Assembly (NCBI GenBank): GCA_002726205.1
Contig: PBSL01000019.1
Span: 16,763-80,762, forward strand
Direction of reading: 5' to 3'
Length of the DNA: 64,000 nt
Source: Planctomycetaceae bacterium
GTDB taxonomy: Bacteria; Planctomycetota; Planctomycetia; Planctomycetales; Planctomycetaceae
Under the pieces are notes generated by a model, which saw only the letters and a list, made by a program, of their open reading frames with translations, was not told where the DNA came from and did not search any database. Shown here one piece after another: positions 61,926 through 64,000 of the stretch. The position numbers and the translations under genes were made by a program. Within the stretch, counting starts at the first letter, position 1; the number at the start of each line of letters is the position of its first letter.

Positions 61926-62888
61926 ATGCGTGACATCCGGATTGCCGCCGCGCAGTTCGAGCATCGCGATGGTGACAAGGACTTCAACCTCGGTCGCATC
62001 GATTCGCTGACCGCCCGTGCCGTGGCTGCCGGAGCCGAGGTTGTCAGTTTCCACGAGTGTTCGATTTCGGCCTACAGCTACCTGCAGTCGGCGACTCGCG
62101 AAGAGTTGATGGATGTGGCCGAAGCGGTACCCGGGGGACCTGCTTGCCGGGCACTTCATGAAATTGCCGTTCGCCATGGTGTGCCGGTGCTGGCAGGACT
62201 GGTCGAGCGCGACGGCGAGGAACTGTTCAACACGTATGTCTGCATGACGCCCGAGGGCCCGGTCGCTCGATTCCGGAAGATCCACGCGTTCCTCAACCCG
62301 CACATTTCCAGTGGTAACGAGTTCTGTGTGTTCGACTTGTTGGGATGCCGGGTCGGTATCCTGATCTGCTACGACAACAACCTGGTGGAAAACGTCAGGA
62401 TCACCGCCTTGATGGGGGCCGAGATCGTGTTCATGCCACACGTGACCGGGTGTCTGCCGTCGGTCATGCCCGGTCGAGGTACGGTCGATCCGCAACTGTG
62501 GACCGATCGAGACACCGATCCGGTTGCGCTGGCCCAGGAACTCAATGGCCCGAAGGGGCGAGGCTGGTTGATGCGCTGGTTGCCGGCGCGGGCCTACGAA
62601 AACGGGATCTACGCGGTATTTTCGAACCCGATCGGGATCGATGACGGGCAGGTCCGCAATGGCAACGCGATGGTTCTGGACCCGTTCGGCGAGGTGATCA
62701 GCGAGTGTCACCAGCTGGGAGACGACGTTTGCGTGGGGTTGTGTACCGGGGAGAAAGTCGCTGTTTCCAGCGGGCAACGATACCTCAAGGCCCGACGCCC
62801 CGACCTCTACAACCGGCTGGTACAGCCCGCGTCCGAACCTCCGGTGACATCGCCGGGATGGCAACGAAAACGGCCGGCCGACGGCTGA
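61926..62888 (+). CDS. Carbon-nitrogen hydrolase (nitrilase superfamily)
   Basis: A 320-residue cytoplasmic enzyme. The catalytic triad is readable: Glu44 in SFHECSIS, Lys118 in ARFRKIHAFL and Cys148 in ILICYDNNLVEN. It follows the alpha-beta-beta-alpha layout of the superfamily, which hydrolyses nitriles, amides or carbamoyl groups. An RGWLMRWLPARAYENGIYAV segment fits the usual region after the nucleophile. The C-terminus (residues 285-320) is basic and probably flexible. Exact substrate cannot be assigned. Confidence 0.92.
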   Translation: MRDIRIAAAQFEHRDGDKDFNLGRIDSLTARAVAAGAEVVSFHECSISAYSYLQSATREELMDVAEAVPGGPACRALHEIAVRHGVPVLAGLVERDGEELFNTYVCMTPEGPVARFRKIHAFLNPHISSGNEFCVFDLLGCRVGILICYDNNLVENVRITALMGAEIVFMPHVTGCLPSVMPGRGTVDPQLWTDRDTDPVALAQELNGPKGRGWLMRWLPARAYENGIYAVFSNPIGIDDGQVRNGNAMVLDPFGEVISECHQLGDDVCVGLCTGEKVAVSSGQRYLKARRPDLYNRLVQPASEPPVTSPGWQRKRPADG

Positions 62889-62993
62889 TTGCCTCGCTGT
62901 AGGCGTGAAACAGACCGGGGTGGCGAGACACCGGTACCACGGTTACACTGGAGTGTTCACCCGGGTGGATCCGCGTTTTTGAGAGGCGTGTCG

Positions 62994-64000
62994 ATGCGGT
63001 GTTCGTTGGTTTTGGCGATCCTGTGGGCAGCTTGTCTGGCCCCCTGCGACGTTTTCGGGCAAAGCAAACCGTCGGCTGACAAGAAGTCGACCGCCGACGA
63101 GAAGCCGGTCAGTTTCTACCGCCAGGTGCGGCCGGTTCTGCAGCGGCATTGCTCGGGCTGCCATTTCGCCGCCAAGCAGGGCGGGCGGTTGATGTTGACC
63201 AGCTATGCGCAGTTCAAGAAGGGCGGAGAAAACGGTGCCTCGTTTGTGCCGGGCAAGCCCGACGACAGCCTGCTCATCGACTACATCGCCGGCGACGAGC
63301 CGGCGATGCCCCTGGAAGCCGATCCGCTGACTCCTCGGCAGGTGTCGCTGATCTCTCGCTGGATTGCCCAGGGAGCCAAGGACGATACGCCGGCGACGGT
63401 CCAGGACAACATCAGCGCCAAGAATCCTCCCAAGTACGCCGCGGCCCCGGTGATCACCGCCCTGGCCTATTCTCCCGACAGCAAGACGTTGGCGATCAGC
63501 GGTTACCGCGAGATCATCATCTATGCCGCTGATGGCAGTGCCCCGGTGTCGCGACTGGTGGGACGGTCGCAGAGGATCGAGTCGCTGCGATTTTCTCCCG
63601 ACGGCAAGCTGGTGGGAGCTGTCGGGGGAACACCAGCCCTGTTTGGCGAAGTGCAGTTCTGGGATCCGGTCGCCAAGAAACTCGTCCGCTCGGTCACGAT
63701 CAGCTACGACACGCTGTTTGGAGCCCGTTTCTCGCCGGACGGCAAGTTGTTCAGTTACGGTGGCGCGGACAACCGGTTGCGAGTACTCAAGGTGGCCGAT
63801 GGCAAGCAGGTGATGCGAATGGACGCTCACTCCGACTGGGTCTTTGGCTCGACGTTCTCGTTGAAAGGCACGCACGTGATTTCGGTCAGCCGTGACCGGG
63901 CGATGAAGCTGTCGATTGTCGCGAGCGGCCAGTTTGTCGACAACGTGACCAGTATCACGCCCGGGGCCCTCAAGGGAGGACTGCTGGCGGTGCAGCGTCG
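62994..64000 (+). CDS. Planctomycete cytochrome (PSCyt1-like) - WD40 protein, 3' end outside window
   Basis: The frame opens at ATG 62994 after GAGAGG and stays open to the last base, so only the first 335 residues are seen. A signal peptide (MRCSLVLAILWAACLAPCDV) is followed by a planctomycete haem domain: FYRQVRPVLQRHCSGCHF near residue 42 with the CSGCH motif, GASFVPGKPDDSLL and the closing EPAMPLEADPLT region, where the usual distal Met is in AMPL. From about residue 150 there are WD40 blades: VITALAYSPDSKTLAISGY, ESLRFSPDGKLVGAVGG, GARFSPDGKLFSYGGADNRL. Typical planctomycete proteins of this kind pair the haem domain with a WD40 propeller and sit near DUF1549 genes. Function unknown. Confidence 0.9.
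   Translation, partial: MRCSLVLAILWAACLAPCDVFGQSKPSADKKSTADEKPVSFYRQVRPVLQRHCSGCHFAAKQGGRLMLTSYAQFKKGGENGASFVPGKPDDSLLIDYIAGDEPAMPLEADPLTPRQVSLISRWIAQGAKDDTPATVQDNISAKNPPKYAAAPVITALAYSPDSKTLAISGYREIIIYAADGSAPVSRLVGRSQRIESLRFSPDGKLVGAVGGTPALFGEVQFWDPVAKKLVRSVTISYDTLFGARFSPDGKLFSYGGADNRLRVLKVADGKQVMRMDAHSDWVFGSTFSLKGTHVISVSRDRAMKLSIVASGQFVDNVTSITPGALKGGLLAVQR

Overview
The window is GC-rich bacterial DNA that reads as a member of the Planctomycetota, most like the Pirellulales. The gene content is diagnostic: four DUF1501 proteins, a DUF1549/DUF1553 planctomycete cytochrome protein, two DUF1559 prepilin-like proteins with the H-X9-DG C-terminus, a leucine-rich-repeat lipoprotein, two seven-haem TPR cytochromes, an FG-GAP/UnbV protein, a very large PVC-type haem/copper protein and several SGNH hydrolases. 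TGA is used as an ordinary stop throughout, which matters for the selenoprotein below. No rRNA, tRNA, CRISPR array, insertion sequence or phage module was seen.

Layout. 1-3043 (+): DUF1501 fragment and a haem-TPR protein. 3027-13338 (-): two DUF1501 genes, two Gfo/Idh/MocA oxidoreductases, FxsA, another DUF1501 and its DUF1553 partner. 13465-19022 (-): LRR lipoprotein, small lipoprotein, two DUF1559 proteins and a carboxypeptidase-regulatory-like lipoprotein, with two clear intrinsic terminators. 19023-19560 has no convincing gene. 19561-24596 (-): UnbV/FG-GAP protein translationally coupled to the second haem-TPR protein. 24815-26755 (+): NHL propeller and acetamidase/formamidase. 26744-32025: two coupled SGNH hydrolases facing a TMTC-like membrane glycosyltransferase coupled to a third SGNH hydrolase. 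32135-42760 (+): a giant PQQ-propeller/methyltransferase/malectin protein, then a tight Mo/W-type cluster (double substrate-binding protein, ModB-type permease, MoaD-like carrier, E1-like enzyme) running into an ABC-2 exporter whose permease carries a propeller-like insert. 42776-47497 (-): permuted papain-like protein, amidohydrolase, a UxxU redox selenoprotein and a sodium:solute symporter. 47596-49371 (+): propeller-dihaem lipoprotein. 49381-52745 (-): MacB/FtsX-type exporter with an unknown anchored protein. 52899-57982 (+): SGNH-like protein coupled to the PVC haem/copper giant. 58062-64000: ABC ATPase, DHDPS-family aldolase, leucyl aminopeptidase (-), 2Fe-2S ferredoxin, nitrilase and a cytochrome-WD40 protein running off the end.

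The most interesting item is at 45225-45758. Two neighbouring in-frame TGA codons sit exactly where the two redox cysteines of an AhpC/TSA-like CxxC-REH motif belong, and a bacterial-SECIS-like hairpin follows. This is best read as a double-selenocysteine (UxxU) SelL-related protein that ordinary gene calling would split or miss. Other candidates for a second look are the fused double Mo/W-binding protein with a divergent E1 enzyme, the ABC-2 permease with a propeller-like insert, the methyltransferase-like domain inside a PQQ/malectin protein, and paired 33-bp (11-residue) duplications flanking the extracytoplasmic domain of an ABC permease.
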